A stretch of DNA of 38,964 nt from Nocardia wallacei (GTDB lineage Bacteria; Actinomycetota; Actinomycetes; Mycobacteriales; Mycobacteriaceae). Shown in pieces: positions 15,004 through 22,527 of the stretch. The position numbers were made by a program, and so were the translations under genes. How positions within the stretch are numbered: the first letter of the stretch is position 1; each line of letters opens with the position of its first letter. The stretch spans positions 1 through 38,964 of the forward strand of contig NZ_JARWQD010000306.1 of NCBI RefSeq assembly GCF_029869545.1, read 5' to 3'. The notes below the pieces were generated by a model, which was not told the DNA's origin, did no database searches, and saw nothing but the letters and a program-made list of their open reading frames with translations.

Positions 15004-16197
15004 GTGACGGATGTGACGATGTGGACCGGGGGGCACGTCAAGGCTCTGCGGGACGCGCTCAGAAAGACCCAGCAGCAACTGGCCGACGAGTTGGCGTGTG
15101 CCCAACGCACGGTGAGCTTCTGGGAGAGCCGCCCGAGCGCGAACATAAGTATCTGTTTCCAATCGCGTCTGGACAGAGTCCTTTTCAACGCGGACCATGA
15201 GTCCAAGAGGCGATTTCACGAATTGATGGGAGACCCGGACGTGAACCGGCGACACTTCCTTGCCTCGACTGCGGCAGCGGTGGGCATGTCGACCTTGCGT
15301 GGTGAAGATACCCCCGTGGTGACGGCTGACGCGATCGAGCATCTGCGAACCACAGTCCATTCAGCGAGGCAACTGGACGACAAAGTCGGCGCGAATGCCG
15401 CACTTCCGATCATCGAAGCGCAGGTGAAGACCTGTACAGCGCTCCTGCGCGACTGTCCATCAAGCTTGAAACCCGAGCTTCAATCGCTGACCGGTGAAGC
15501 TACCGCCAGCACTGCGTGGGCCGTTTGGGACCAAGGTGACGTGGAACGCGCCGACGAGCTGTTCGACCTCGCGTATCGACACGCGGAGGAAGCCGGAGAT
15601 ACCGACATTGCGACGGGGATCCTTTGCCATCGCACACAGGTAGCTGTCGCAGCGCGTCAGTACTCACGAGCCGCCGACCTGGCGGATGCGATGCTGAGGT
15701 TGCCTGTCAGTGACGGCCGAACCATCGATTTCCGAAGGCTGTGTGCCGCAGAAGCTTTCGCAGTCTCGGGTAGAAAGCACGACGCATGGGTCCAGCTGGA
15801 CCGTGTCACAGACGATTTCGCCGAGCAGACGACCCCGGACGAATCGTTCTGCTACTACCAGGCGCGGTGGGCCACAGCAGCGAAGACAGCACGTTGTTTC
15901 GCAGCATCCGGAGAGCACGCTGCTGCAGCGGATACGGCTCAGGCCACGTTGCCGCTCATTCCCGCGCATATGAAACGAGACCGGGCAAAGTGCCATCTGC
16001 AACTTGCACGGACAGTTGCCAGCCTCGACATCGATCGCGCATGCGCAGCGGCCCGGGACGCCATTGATCTCACTCGCGGATGGAACTCGTATCGTGTCCG
16101 CGAACTCTACGCCGACACCCGAGCACGCCTGGATCCCTGGTCCTCCACCCGCGCAGTCCGCCAACTGGACGACTACGCAGCAGGCGTCCTCACCTAA
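15004..16197 (+). CDS. XRE-family regulator with TPR-like C-terminal domain, 397 aa
   Basis: N-terminal helix-turn-helix at residues ~8-60 (GGHVKALRDALRKTQQQLAD, then ELACAQRTVSFWES), a linker with NRRHFLASTAAAVGM that is typical of this actinobacterial regulator class, and a helical repeat domain from ~110 to 390 with alternating small and aromatic residues (RADELFDLAYRHAEEAGD, RAADLADAMLRLP, AADTAQATLPLIP). Such proteins are regulators with a ligand- or protein-binding TPR domain. The GTG at 15004 is the start; the ribosome binding site is weak. It is divergent from the small-protein/resolvase-like/ATPase-like unit. Base composition is lower in GC than the neighbours downstream. The last codons (QLDDYAAGVLT) recur as degenerate copies in the next 200 bases. 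Confidence 0.88.
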   Translation: MTDVTMWTGGHVKALRDALRKTQQQLADELACAQRTVSFWESRPSANISICFQSRLDRVLFNADHESKRRFHELMGDPDVNRRHFLASTAAAVGMSTLRGEDTPVVTADAIEHLRTTVHSARQLDDKVGANAALPIIEAQVKTCTALLRDCPSSLKPELQSLTGEATASTAWAVWDQGDVERADELFDLAYRHAEEAGDTDIATGILCHRTQVAVAARQYSRAADLADAMLRLPVSDGRTIDFRRLCAAEAFAVSGRKHDAWVQLDRVTDDFAEQTTPDESFCYYQARWATAAKTARCFAASGEHAAAADTAQATLPLIPAHMKRDRAKCHLQLARTVASLDIDRACAAARDAIDLTRGWNSYRVRELYADTRARLDPWSSTRAVRQLDDYAAGVLT

Positions 16198-16377
16198 CCA
16201 CCCGACAACCACGCAGCAGCCCACCACCTGAGCCCTCCCAACCAGCTCAACGACGACCACAGCACGCGTCCTCGCCCGGCGAACTCCGCGGCCGCACAAC
16301 AGACGCCCACCAACTCGACAACACAGCAGTCGCCCACACCCGCCGACTCGACGACTGGTCAGCGGGCATCCTCATCC
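16162..16377 (+). repeat. Degenerate copies of the XRE gene's 3' end
   Basis: The ~33-base segment that encodes QLDDYAAGVLT (16162-16194) recurs in degraded form at about 16203-16224, 16243-16275, 16311-16340 and 16344-16377. The last copy, read in its own frame, still gives RLDDWSAGIL. Spacing is irregular. The 219 bases between the XRE stop and the SnoaL-like start hold these remnants and no credible gene. They look like the tails left after deletion or recombination between tandem paralogues. Confidence 0.6.
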
Positions 16378-16416
16378 GCCCCGCCCACCATCTCGACCTA
16401 ACCCAGAGGACGAAGC

Positions 16417-16854
16417 TTGTCCCCCGCCGACAACAAACAACTCCTGCGCGAGGCATTCGATGCCTGGGCCACCGGCGATATCCGCCCCTTGCTCGCCGCC
16501 ATGGCCGACGACGTGAAATGGACGGTCAGCGGGCACAACAGTTGGGCGGGCAGCTTCCTCGGCAAGGATGCCGTGCGCCGCGACCTGCTCGCGCCGCTGG
16601 GCGCCCGGTTCGCCGACGAATACACCTGCACCGCAAGCCGGTTCGTGGCCGAGGAGGACACCGTCGTCGTGGAGGCGCAAGGCCGCGTGACAACGAAGGC
16701 GGGCCCGCGCTACGACAATCCGCTCAGGGCCGACATACCGCCGACTGCGAGGGCCCGCCGATCTGGGAGAGCAAACCGCGGGGAAACAGGATGCCGTACA
16801 GCGAGATGTCCAGGCGGCACACGTAGGCGTCGGCGTAGGTGCCGTTCTGGGTGA
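16417..16854 (+). pseudogene. SnoaL/NTF2-like protein gene, 3' end replaced
   Basis: The frame begins at TTG 16417-16419 with AGAGGA eight bases upstream. Residues 1-101 are a normal SnoaL-like start: LLREAFDAWATGDIRPLLAAM, then DDVKWTVSGHNSWAGSFLGK and VVVEAQGRVTTKAGPRYDN. A complete protein would go on for about 30 more residues (strand plus helix closing the cone). Instead similarity stops at N101 (16719), and the frame continues for 44 arginine-rich residues that are only the antisense of the mce gene. The break therefore lies at about 16720, right at the stop codon of the opposite gene. SnoaL-like proteins are small polyketide-cyclase or isomerase-type enzymes; this one is probably not functional. 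Confidence 0.65.
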
Positions 16855-17887
16855 AGCGGCCGATGTCGGACAGGATCGAGGGCAGGTCGACCGCGGTCTG
16901 ATCGAGCTTGGCGCCGTTCTCGAGGAGCAGGGTGAGGGCGTCGCGGACCGAGGTCTGCGCGGGGACCAGCTTCGGCTGCACCTTGTCGATGGTGTGCACC
17001 AGGGTGTCGGCGGTCGCGGCGATCTGCTCCGTCGATGCCAGCAGCGATCGGCCCTGTTCGTACAGTCCGCCGACGAGCGCCCGCGTCTGGGTGATCAGCG
17101 TCTCCAGCTCGGTGCCGCGCTTGGCCAGGCCCTGCATGATCGCGCTGAGGTTGGTGATGACATCGGCGAGGATCGCGTCGCGGCGGTGGAAGTCGGTCGC
17201 CAGCGCGGCGGCCTGGGTGATGAAGGCGCTCAACGACACCCCGTCGCCCTGCAGCGCCATGATCAGCGTGTTCGACAGGTCGTTCACCTGCTCGGGCAGC
17301 AGGTTCTCGAACAGCGGCTGAAAGCCGTTCAGCAGGCCGGAGATGTCGAACGACGGCTCGGTCCGCGCCAGCGGAATCGCTCCCCCGCTGCGCAGCGGCG
17401 TGCTGCCGGGATCGGTGCCGGGCGCCAGTGCCACGTAGCGCTGGCCGATCAGATTCTGATACCGCACCAGCGCCTTGGTGTCGGAGTACACGGTCTGATT
17501 GCGCTGCACCACGAAGCTCACGCGCGCGACATGCTTCCTGGTCGCCTCGTCCCGGTCCAGATCGATGCCGGTCACCTTGCCGACCCGGACCCCCGCGATC
17601 CGCACGTCGTCGTTCACGCGCAGCCCGAGCACGTCACTGAAGGTGGCCGTATATCGATCGGTCGGCCCACTCACATTGCGCGCCAACGTATTCCACACCA
17701 CCACCGTAACCAGAACCGCAACGAGCGCAAAGGCCCCGAACCCGAGCAACGGCCCCCGAATCCCCCGCCTCACCCCAGCCCGCCCAGCGCCACCGACACC
17801 CACGCCTCCTCGAACTTCCCGACAAATCCGACTACCTGGCAACAATTGGGCAACCCGCCGCCCCAGCCTACCCACCACCCCCGACAT
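16724..17887 (-). CDS. Orphan MCE-family (MceB-like) protein, 387 aa
   Basis: Mce proteins form the periplasmic shuttle of lipid/sterol importers. One N-terminal membrane anchor (LLGFGAFALVAVLVTVVVW) precedes the MCE domain: RYTATFSDVLGLRVNDDVRI, then GVRVGKVTGIDL and ALVRYQNLIGQRYVAL. A long helical region follows, ending NGTYADAYVCRLDISLY and SAVCRP. The closing C...CR pattern is that of MceB, so the protein looks complete. The ATG at 17885-17887 has GGGAGGGG just upstream. There is no yrbE, mce partner or mkl gene in the window, so it is an orphan. Its stop coincides with the break in the SnoaL-like gene, and loss of the rest of an mce operon by rearrangement is a plausible history. Confidence 0.85.
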   Translation of the reverse strand: MSGVVGRLGRRVAQLLPGSRICREVRGGVGVGGAGRAGVRRGIRGPLLGFGAFALVAVLVTVVVWNTLARNVSGPTDRYTATFSDVLGLRVNDDVRIAGVRVGKVTGIDLDRDEATRKHVARVSFVVQRNQTVYSDTKALVRYQNLIGQRYVALAPGTDPGSTPLRSGGAIPLARTEPSFDISGLLNGFQPLFENLLPEQVNDLSNTLIMALQGDGVSLSAFITQAAALATDFHRRDAILADVITNLSAIMQGLAKRGTELETLITQTRALVGGLYEQGRSLLASTEQIAATADTLVHTIDKVQPKLVPAQTSVRDALTLLLENGAKLDQTAVDLPSILSDIGRFTQNGTYADAYVCRLDISLYGILFPRGLLSQIGGPSQSAVCRP

Positions 17888-17915
17888 CCCCTCCCCCGGC
17901 ACGCCGGACCCAAAC

Positions 17916-17994
17916 TTCCCGCACTCTCTACCGGTTCCCGCACCCCCTGCGAGGGCTTGTAAGGGGTGCGGGAACGAACAGGGGGTGCGGGAAC
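17916..17994. repeat. Nested inverted repeat in the mce/kinase divergent region (site C)
   Basis: An inner perfect 13-bp stem (GTTCCCGCACCCC at 17934-17946 with GGGGTGCGGGAAC at 17963-17975, 16-base loop) is enclosed by second copies of both arms: TTCCCGCAC at 17916-17924 and GGGGTGCGGGAAC at 17982-17994. The outer pair can form 9 bp. It lies in the 173-base region between the divergent mce and kinase genes, upstream of both starts. It could be an intergenic repeat element or an operator with four half-sites. Confidence 0.65.
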
Positions 17995-18060
17995 GTGTGC
18001 TCTGCCGACCGGTAGGTAACTTGTGGGGATCGGCGGCGGGATGGGGGATGGTTCGCGAAG

Positions 18061-18993
18061 ATGCTGGGCATGAGTGGCGTAGTTCTTGCTGTCGACTTGG
18101 GGAAGACGAAGTGTCGGGGGGCGCTTCGGGTGGAGGGGGTTGAGAAGGAGTTGGCCGAGGGGGCGGGGGCGCCGGGGTTGGCGGCGGCGGGCGGGGTGGC
18201 GGCGGCGGTGGCGGCCATCGGGGACGTTGTCGGGCGGATCGATGGTCTCGCAACGCCTTTCGTGGTGTCGGTCGGTGCCGCCGGTGCGGCCGCGGCGCCG
18301 GAGGCCCGCGAGCAGCTCGCCCGGGAACTGGCCCGGCTGCCGCGGGTGACGGCGGTCGCGATCACGTCCGATGCCGTCACCGCCCACGCGGGGGCGCTCG
18401 GCGGCTTGCCCGGGGTGGCACTGACCGCGGGGACCGGAGCCGTGGCGACCGCGATCGACGCGGCGGGCACCTTCACCCGCGTCGACGGCTGGGGACCGCT
18501 GCTCGGCGACGAGGGCAGCGGCGGCTGGATCGGCGTCGAGGGCCTGCGCGCGACGCTGCGCTGCCACGACGGGCGCGGGCCGGACACCGCGCTGGCCGCC
18601 GCGGCCACCGCGCGCTACGGACCCCTCGACGACCTGCCCAGACTGTTCGGGCAGCACGAGAACCCGGCCCTGCTCGCCGCCGGTTTCGCCCCCGATGTCG
18701 CCGCGGCCGCCGCCACCGACGCGACCGCCGCCGACATCATGACCGCCGCGGGCCGCGCGCTGGGCCGCACCGCGCTCGCCGCGATCGCGCGCAGCGGTCT
18801 GCGCGAACCGGTGCCGTACGCGCTGACCGGTGGACTCGTCGAACTCGGTGCGGCACTGTTGGTTCCGATCGAGGAGACGATCGGAACCGCCGCCGAACGC
18901 CGCCCGGCACGCGGCGGGCCGATCGACGGCGCCGCGCTGCTCGCCCTCGACACCACGACGGCGCTGGAACCACTGATGACACGAATTTCCTGA
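18061..18993 (+). CDS. BadF/BadG-type ATPase, probable N-acetylglucosamine/N-acetylmuramic acid kinase, 310 aa
   Basis: Sugar kinase of the ASKHA fold. Phosphate-1 motif VLAVDLGKTKCRG at the N-terminus, TAGTGAVAT (phosphate-2-like), WGPLLGDEGSGGWIGVEGL (the strongly conserved family motif that holds substrate and ATP) and TGGLVELGAALL near the end. The length fits GlcNAc/MurNAc kinases of the NagK/MurK branch. ATG 18061 is given; ATG 18070 (MSGVVLAVD) is an equally good start. It is followed after 74 bases by an SSS symporter, then RpiR and MurQ, on the same strand. MurK-type kinases occur beside MurQ in other bacteria, so phosphorylation of imported MurNAc or GlcNAc is the likely role. Confidence 0.82.
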   Translation: MLGMSGVVLAVDLGKTKCRGALRVEGVEKELAEGAGAPGLAAAGGVAAAVAAIGDVVGRIDGLATPFVVSVGAAGAAAAPEAREQLARELARLPRVTAVAITSDAVTAHAGALGGLPGVALTAGTGAVATAIDAAGTFTRVDGWGPLLGDEGSGGWIGVEGLRATLRCHDGRGPDTALAAAATARYGPLDDLPRLFGQHENPALLAAGFAPDVAAAAATDATAADIMTAAGRALGRTALAAIARSGLREPVPYALTGGLVELGAALLVPIEETIGTAAERRPARGGPIDGAALLALDTTTALEPLMTRIS

Positions 18994-18999
18994 AAGTTA

Positions 19000-19027
19000 T
19001 TGACAGGCATCAGCGTGACAGTTGACA
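19000..19027 (+). promoter_or_regulatory. Promoter/operator candidate before the SSS symporter gene
   Basis: Two TTGACA boxes (19000-19005 and 19022-19027) and a third TGACA (19016-19020) are clustered in the 74-base gap before the symporter gene, next to an inverted TTTC/GAAA pair at 18987-18996. No convincing -10 follows either box. This is the most likely place for RpiR control of symporter, rpiR and murQ. Confidence 0.35.
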
Positions 19028-19067
19028 CTCATTTGCATTCCGCTCGCAGCACCACCGGGAGTTCACG

Positions 19068-20600
19068 ATGAACGCGCTCAATGTCGCCGTCATCGTCGTC
19101 TACCTGGTCGGCGTCGCCTGGATCGGCCTGCGGCTGTCGGGAAAACAGCGCTCCGCCTCGGACTATTTCGTCGGCGAGGGCCGAATGCCGTGGTGGACAG
19201 TGTGTTTCTCGGTGGTCGCCACCGAAACCAGTGTGCTCACCGTCATTTCGATCCCGGGCGGCGCCTACACCGATCAGGGCTTCGGAAACGTCGAGCTGGC
19301 ATTCGGGTACATCATCGGCCGCACCGCCGTCGCGCTCGCGCTGATCCCGCTGTACAAGCGGGGCGGATTCGTCAGCGCGTATCAGTATCTGCAGCTGCGG
19401 TTCGGCCGCTACCTGCAGGGTGTCGCCTCGGTGACCTTCGTGGTGACCCGGCTGCTCGCCGAGGGCGTGCGGCTGTTCGCCTCCGCCATCCCGATCAAGC
19501 TGCTGCTCAGCGAGTTCGGCGTCACCCTCGGCTACGACGTCATCATCGTTGCGCTGACGCTGCTGACGGTCGTCTACACCTACCTCGGCGGCATCAAGGC
19601 CGTGATCTGGACCGACGCGCTGCAGATGGGCCTGTACCTGCTCGGCGCGCTCATCGCGATCGTGGTGCTCACCGGCCACGTCGGCGCCTCCGGCTACGCG
19701 GATGCGCTGCACGCGGGCAAGTTCCAGCTGTTCGATACCGACTTCGATCCGGCGCACATCCTCACCAGCAGCTTCGCCCTGCCCACCGCCATCATCGGCG
19801 GCGCGATCTTCGCGATGGCCTCGCACGGCTCCGATCAGCTGATCGTGCAACGCATTCTGGCGACGCGGTCGGTGCGCGACAGCCAGAAGGCGATGGTCGC
19901 CTCGGGCGTGTTCATCGCCCTGCAGTTCGCGGCCTTCTCCCTGGTGGGTGCGCTGCTGTGGTCCTACAACGACGGCAAGAGCTTCAAGGACCTGGGGCTC
20001 TCCAGCGCCGACGGCCTGTATCCGGACTTCATCCTGCACGGCCTGCCGGTGGTGATCTCCGGGCTGCTGGTCGCCGGAATCCTCGGCGCCGCCATGGGTT
20101 CGCTGTCGGCCGCGCTGAACTCCATGTCGAATTCGACTGTGGCCGATATCATTCACAGCTTCTCCCGCCGCGAGATCTCCGATCTGGCGATGCTGCGGCT
20201 GGGCCGGACCATGACCCTGGTGTGGGCGGTGCTGATGGCGCTGTGCGCCATGGGTTTCAGCACGACCACCGGCAACGTGTACCTCACGGCGCTGGCCATC
20301 GCGGGCTACACCTACGGCGCGCTGCTCGGCGCCTTCCTGCTCGGTCGAATCGTCAAGCGCGCCAACCAGTTCGACGCGATCGTGGCATTCGTCGCGACCG
20401 TGATCGTGATGACGTTCGTGGTCCGGGTCGTCAAGATCGATGTCACCGTGGCGGGGAAGGTGACCGAAAAGGGTATCGCCGCACAATGGCTGGTGCCCAT
20501 CGGCGTCGCGGTCACCCTCGTCGTCGGCGGGCTCACCAGCCGCTTCCACCCGGCGCCCGACACCGTGCCGCCGCCGGAGCCGGTCGAGGCGGTGGCATGA
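19068..20600 (+). CDS. Sodium:solute symporter (SSS family), 510 aa
   Basis: Integral membrane protein with about 13 transmembrane segments. It begins LNVAVIVVYLVGVAWIGL, then has the SSS pattern SASDYFVGEGRMPWWTVCFS and ETSVLTVISIPGGAY, and later GAAMGSLSAALNSMSNSTV (Na+-site helix 8 type). Length and start are normal; the ATG at 19068 has GGGAG seven bases upstream. It lies between the kinase and the RpiR/MurQ genes, the same place where MurP or sialic-acid-type SSS transporters lie in other amino-sugar clusters. The likely role is import of unphosphorylated MurNAc, GlcNAc or an anhydro form, which the kinase would then phosphorylate. Substrate is inferred from context only. Confidence 0.9.
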   Translation: MNALNVAVIVVYLVGVAWIGLRLSGKQRSASDYFVGEGRMPWWTVCFSVVATETSVLTVISIPGGAYTDQGFGNVELAFGYIIGRTAVALALIPLYKRGGFVSAYQYLQLRFGRYLQGVASVTFVVTRLLAEGVRLFASAIPIKLLLSEFGVTLGYDVIIVALTLLTVVYTYLGGIKAVIWTDALQMGLYLLGALIAIVVLTGHVGASGYADALHAGKFQLFDTDFDPAHILTSSFALPTAIIGGAIFAMASHGSDQLIVQRILATRSVRDSQKAMVASGVFIALQFAAFSLVGALLWSYNDGKSFKDLGLSSADGLYPDFILHGLPVVISGLLVAGILGAAMGSLSAALNSMSNSTVADIIHSFSRREISDLAMLRLGRTMTLVWAVLMALCAMGFSTTTGNVYLTALAIAGYTYGALLGAFLLGRIVKRANQFDAIVAFVATVIVMTFVVRVVKIDVTVAGKVTEKGIAAQWLVPIGVAVTLVVGGLTSRFHPAPDTVPPPEPVEAVA

Positions 20601-20637
20601 TGCGAGCACCCCGACACAGCGCTGGACGGAGGAAGCG

Positions 20638-21510
20638 ATGACCGAAGGTGACGATGTCCGCAGTCGGCTGCTGGCGGCTCTCCCGCGGCTCACCCCGACC
20701 GCCCGGCGGGTCGCACAGGTGATCCGCGACGACCCCGCGGGGACGGCCCAGCTCACGGTGAACCAGCTCGCCGAGCGCGCCGACACCAGCACCTCGGCGG
20801 TGGTCCGGCTCGCCAAAACCCTTGGCTACGAAGGGTATCCACAGCTACGCCTAGCGCTGGCCGCGACCGGCACAGAGGATCGGACGCCGGTGCTGGCCAC
20901 CGATATCGGACCCGAGGACGCGCCCTCGAAGGTCCTGCACAAGCTCGCCGCCTTCGAGACCGAGGGACTGCTCGCCACGGCCCAGCGCGCCGATGCCGCG
21001 ACCATGTCGGCGGTGGCGCAGGCGCTGGCGCAGGCCCGCCGGATCCAGCTGATCGGAATCGGCGCCTCCGGGCTGGTGGCGATGGATATGGCGCAGAAGC
21101 TGACCCGGATCGGGCTGTGGTGCGGCGCGTGCACCTCGGAGGACGACGCGCTCGTGCAGGCCAGCCTGCTCACGACCGGGGATGTCGCCATGGCCTTCTC
21201 GCACTCCGGGGAGACCACCGGCGTCGTCGACGCCGTGCGCCGCGCCGACCGCGGCGGGGCGACGACCGTCGCGGTGACCGCGGGCGCCGGATCGAGCCTG
21301 GTGTCCACCGCGGCGCACGCGCTGCTCGCGGCGGGGCGCGAGGACGGCTTCCGGTCGGCGGCGATGGCGAGCCGCATGAGCCAGCTGCTCATCGTCGACG
21401 CGCTGTATGTCGGTGTCCTGCAACGTACTCCGGCGGCGGCCCAGGCGCTGCATCGCACCTATGACGCGGTCGCCGATCGCCGGATCCCGCGCCGGCCGCG
21501 GGAGGTGTAG
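20638..21510 (+). CDS. RpiR-family regulator with SIS domain (MurR-like), 290 aa
   Basis: N-terminal RpiR helix-turn-helix (residues ~5-80: LTPTARRVAQVIRDDP, then LAERADTSTSAVVRLAKTLG and GYPQLRLAL) and a C-terminal sugar-isomerase (SIS) domain (~120-270) with IQLIGIGASGLVAMDMAQKL and MAFSHSGETTGVVDAVRRA. The SIS domain binds a phosphosugar, in MurR MurNAc-6-phosphate. The ATG at 20638 has GGAGGAAG six bases upstream. Its TAG overlaps the GTG of murQ (TAGTG), so regulator and enzyme are coupled. By context it senses the MurQ substrate and controls this operon. Confidence 0.92.
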   Translation: MTEGDDVRSRLLAALPRLTPTARRVAQVIRDDPAGTAQLTVNQLAERADTSTSAVVRLAKTLGYEGYPQLRLALAATGTEDRTPVLATDIGPEDAPSKVLHKLAAFETEGLLATAQRADAATMSAVAQALAQARRIQLIGIGASGLVAMDMAQKLTRIGLWCGACTSEDDALVQASLLTTGDVAMAFSHSGETTGVVDAVRRADRGGATTVAVTAGAGSSLVSTAAHALLAAGREDGFRSAAMASRMSQLLIVDALYVGVLQRTPAAAQALHRTYDAVADRRIPRRPREV

Positions 21511-22409
21511 TGGACAGGCTCGGCGAATTGGCCACGGAGACGGCCAATCCGCGCTCGGCGAACCTCGACTCGATGCCGGTCGAGACCCTGCTCCGCACCA
21601 TGAACGCCGAGGACTCCCGGGTGGCTTCCGCGGTGGCGCAGGCCATTCCGAGCATCGCGCGGGCGGTCGAGGCGATCGTCGCGGCACGCGAGCGCGGCGG
21701 GCGGCTGATCTATGCCGGGGCGGGCACCAGCGGACGACTGGGGGTGCTCGACGCCTCGGAATGCCCGCCCACCTTCGGCAGCGATCCGGGCGAGGTGCTC
21801 GGGGTCATCGCGGGCGGGCCGCAGGCGCTGACCGAGGCGGTGGAGGGCGCGGAGGACGATGCCGCGGGCGCCGGGCGCGACCTGGCCGCGCTCGGCCTGG
21901 CCCCCGCCGACGTCGTGGTGGCGCTGGCGGCGAGCGGGCGGACGCCGTACGCGGTCGGGGCGCTCGACAGCGCGCGGGCGATCGGCGCCACGGCCGTCGC
22001 GATCTCCTGCAACCGCCCCGCCGAACTCAGCGCGCACGCCGATATCGCCATCGAAATCGACACCGGCCCCGAGGTTCTCACCGGATCCACGCGGTTGAAG
22101 GCCGGGACGGCGCAGAAGCTGGTGTGCAACATGCTGTCCACCGCGGTGATGGTGCGCGCTGGGAAGGTGTACGGCAATCTCATGGTCGACCTGCACCCCT
22201 CCAACACCAAGCTGGTGGACCGGGCCCGCCGCATCATCGCCGAGGCCACGGGCGTGGACTTCGACACGGCCGCAACGCTTCTCGATGCCGCCGACGGCCA
22301 GGCGAAGACGGCCATCGTCATGCAGCTGGCCGGGGTCGACGCCGCCCGGGCCCGCGGAATGCTCACCGACGCACACGGTTTCGTCCGCGACGCGGTGCAC
22401 ACGGGCTGA
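21510..22409 (+). CDS. murQ: N-acetylmuramic acid 6-phosphate etherase, 299 aa
   Basis: Cleaves the lactyl ether of MurNAc-6-phosphate to give GlcNAc-6-phosphate and lactate, a cytosolic step of cell-wall recycling. The MurQ marks are all there: LDSMPVETLLRTMNAED, then IYAGAGTSGRLGVLDASECP, where E84 is the catalytic acid (E83 in E. coli), a second acidic residue in AVEGAEDD (E115, compare E114), and GSTRLKAGTAQKLVCNMLST. Length is standard. The GTG at 21510 overlaps the rpiR stop and has GGAGG at 21501-21505. Its presence is notable because mycobacteria such as M. tuberculosis are generally described as lacking MurQ. Confidence 0.96.
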   Translation: MDRLGELATETANPRSANLDSMPVETLLRTMNAEDSRVASAVAQAIPSIARAVEAIVAARERGGRLIYAGAGTSGRLGVLDASECPPTFGSDPGEVLGVIAGGPQALTEAVEGAEDDAAGAGRDLAALGLAPADVVVALAASGRTPYAVGALDSARAIGATAVAISCNRPAELSAHADIAIEIDTGPEVLTGSTRLKAGTAQKLVCNMLSTAVMVRAGKVYGNLMVDLHPSNTKLVDRARRIIAEATGVDFDTAATLLDAADGQAKTAIVMQLAGVDAARARGMLTDAHGFVRDAVHTG

Positions 22410-22527
22410 GCGCGACACTTTCTGACGGAACTACCGCGTTCGACGCGAAGAATTGCCGTTCGATCGGTAGCGTGTCTCCCACTCATCGCTGGTAGACCGC
22501 CTACCGGCGGATCAGGCGGAGGTGTCT
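22410..22527 (+). promoter_or_regulatory. Gap before the NupC-type gene with a small inverted repeat
   Basis: 118 bases between murQ and the transporter gene. GGTAG (22491-22495) and CTACC (22501-22505) form a 5-bp inverted repeat with a 5-base loop just before the ribosome binding site. The gap is long enough for a separate promoter, so the transporter may not belong to the murQ transcript. No -10/-35 pair is obvious. Confidence 0.3.

Noticed and set aside
16162..16377. Possible CRISPR-like array
   Set aside because: Copies are degenerate, spacing is irregular, there are no unique spacers of constant length and no cas genes.
18994..19067. Riboswitch before the symporter gene
   Set aside because: The 74-base gap is too short and shows no aptamer-like pairing; protein-binding half-sites explain it better.
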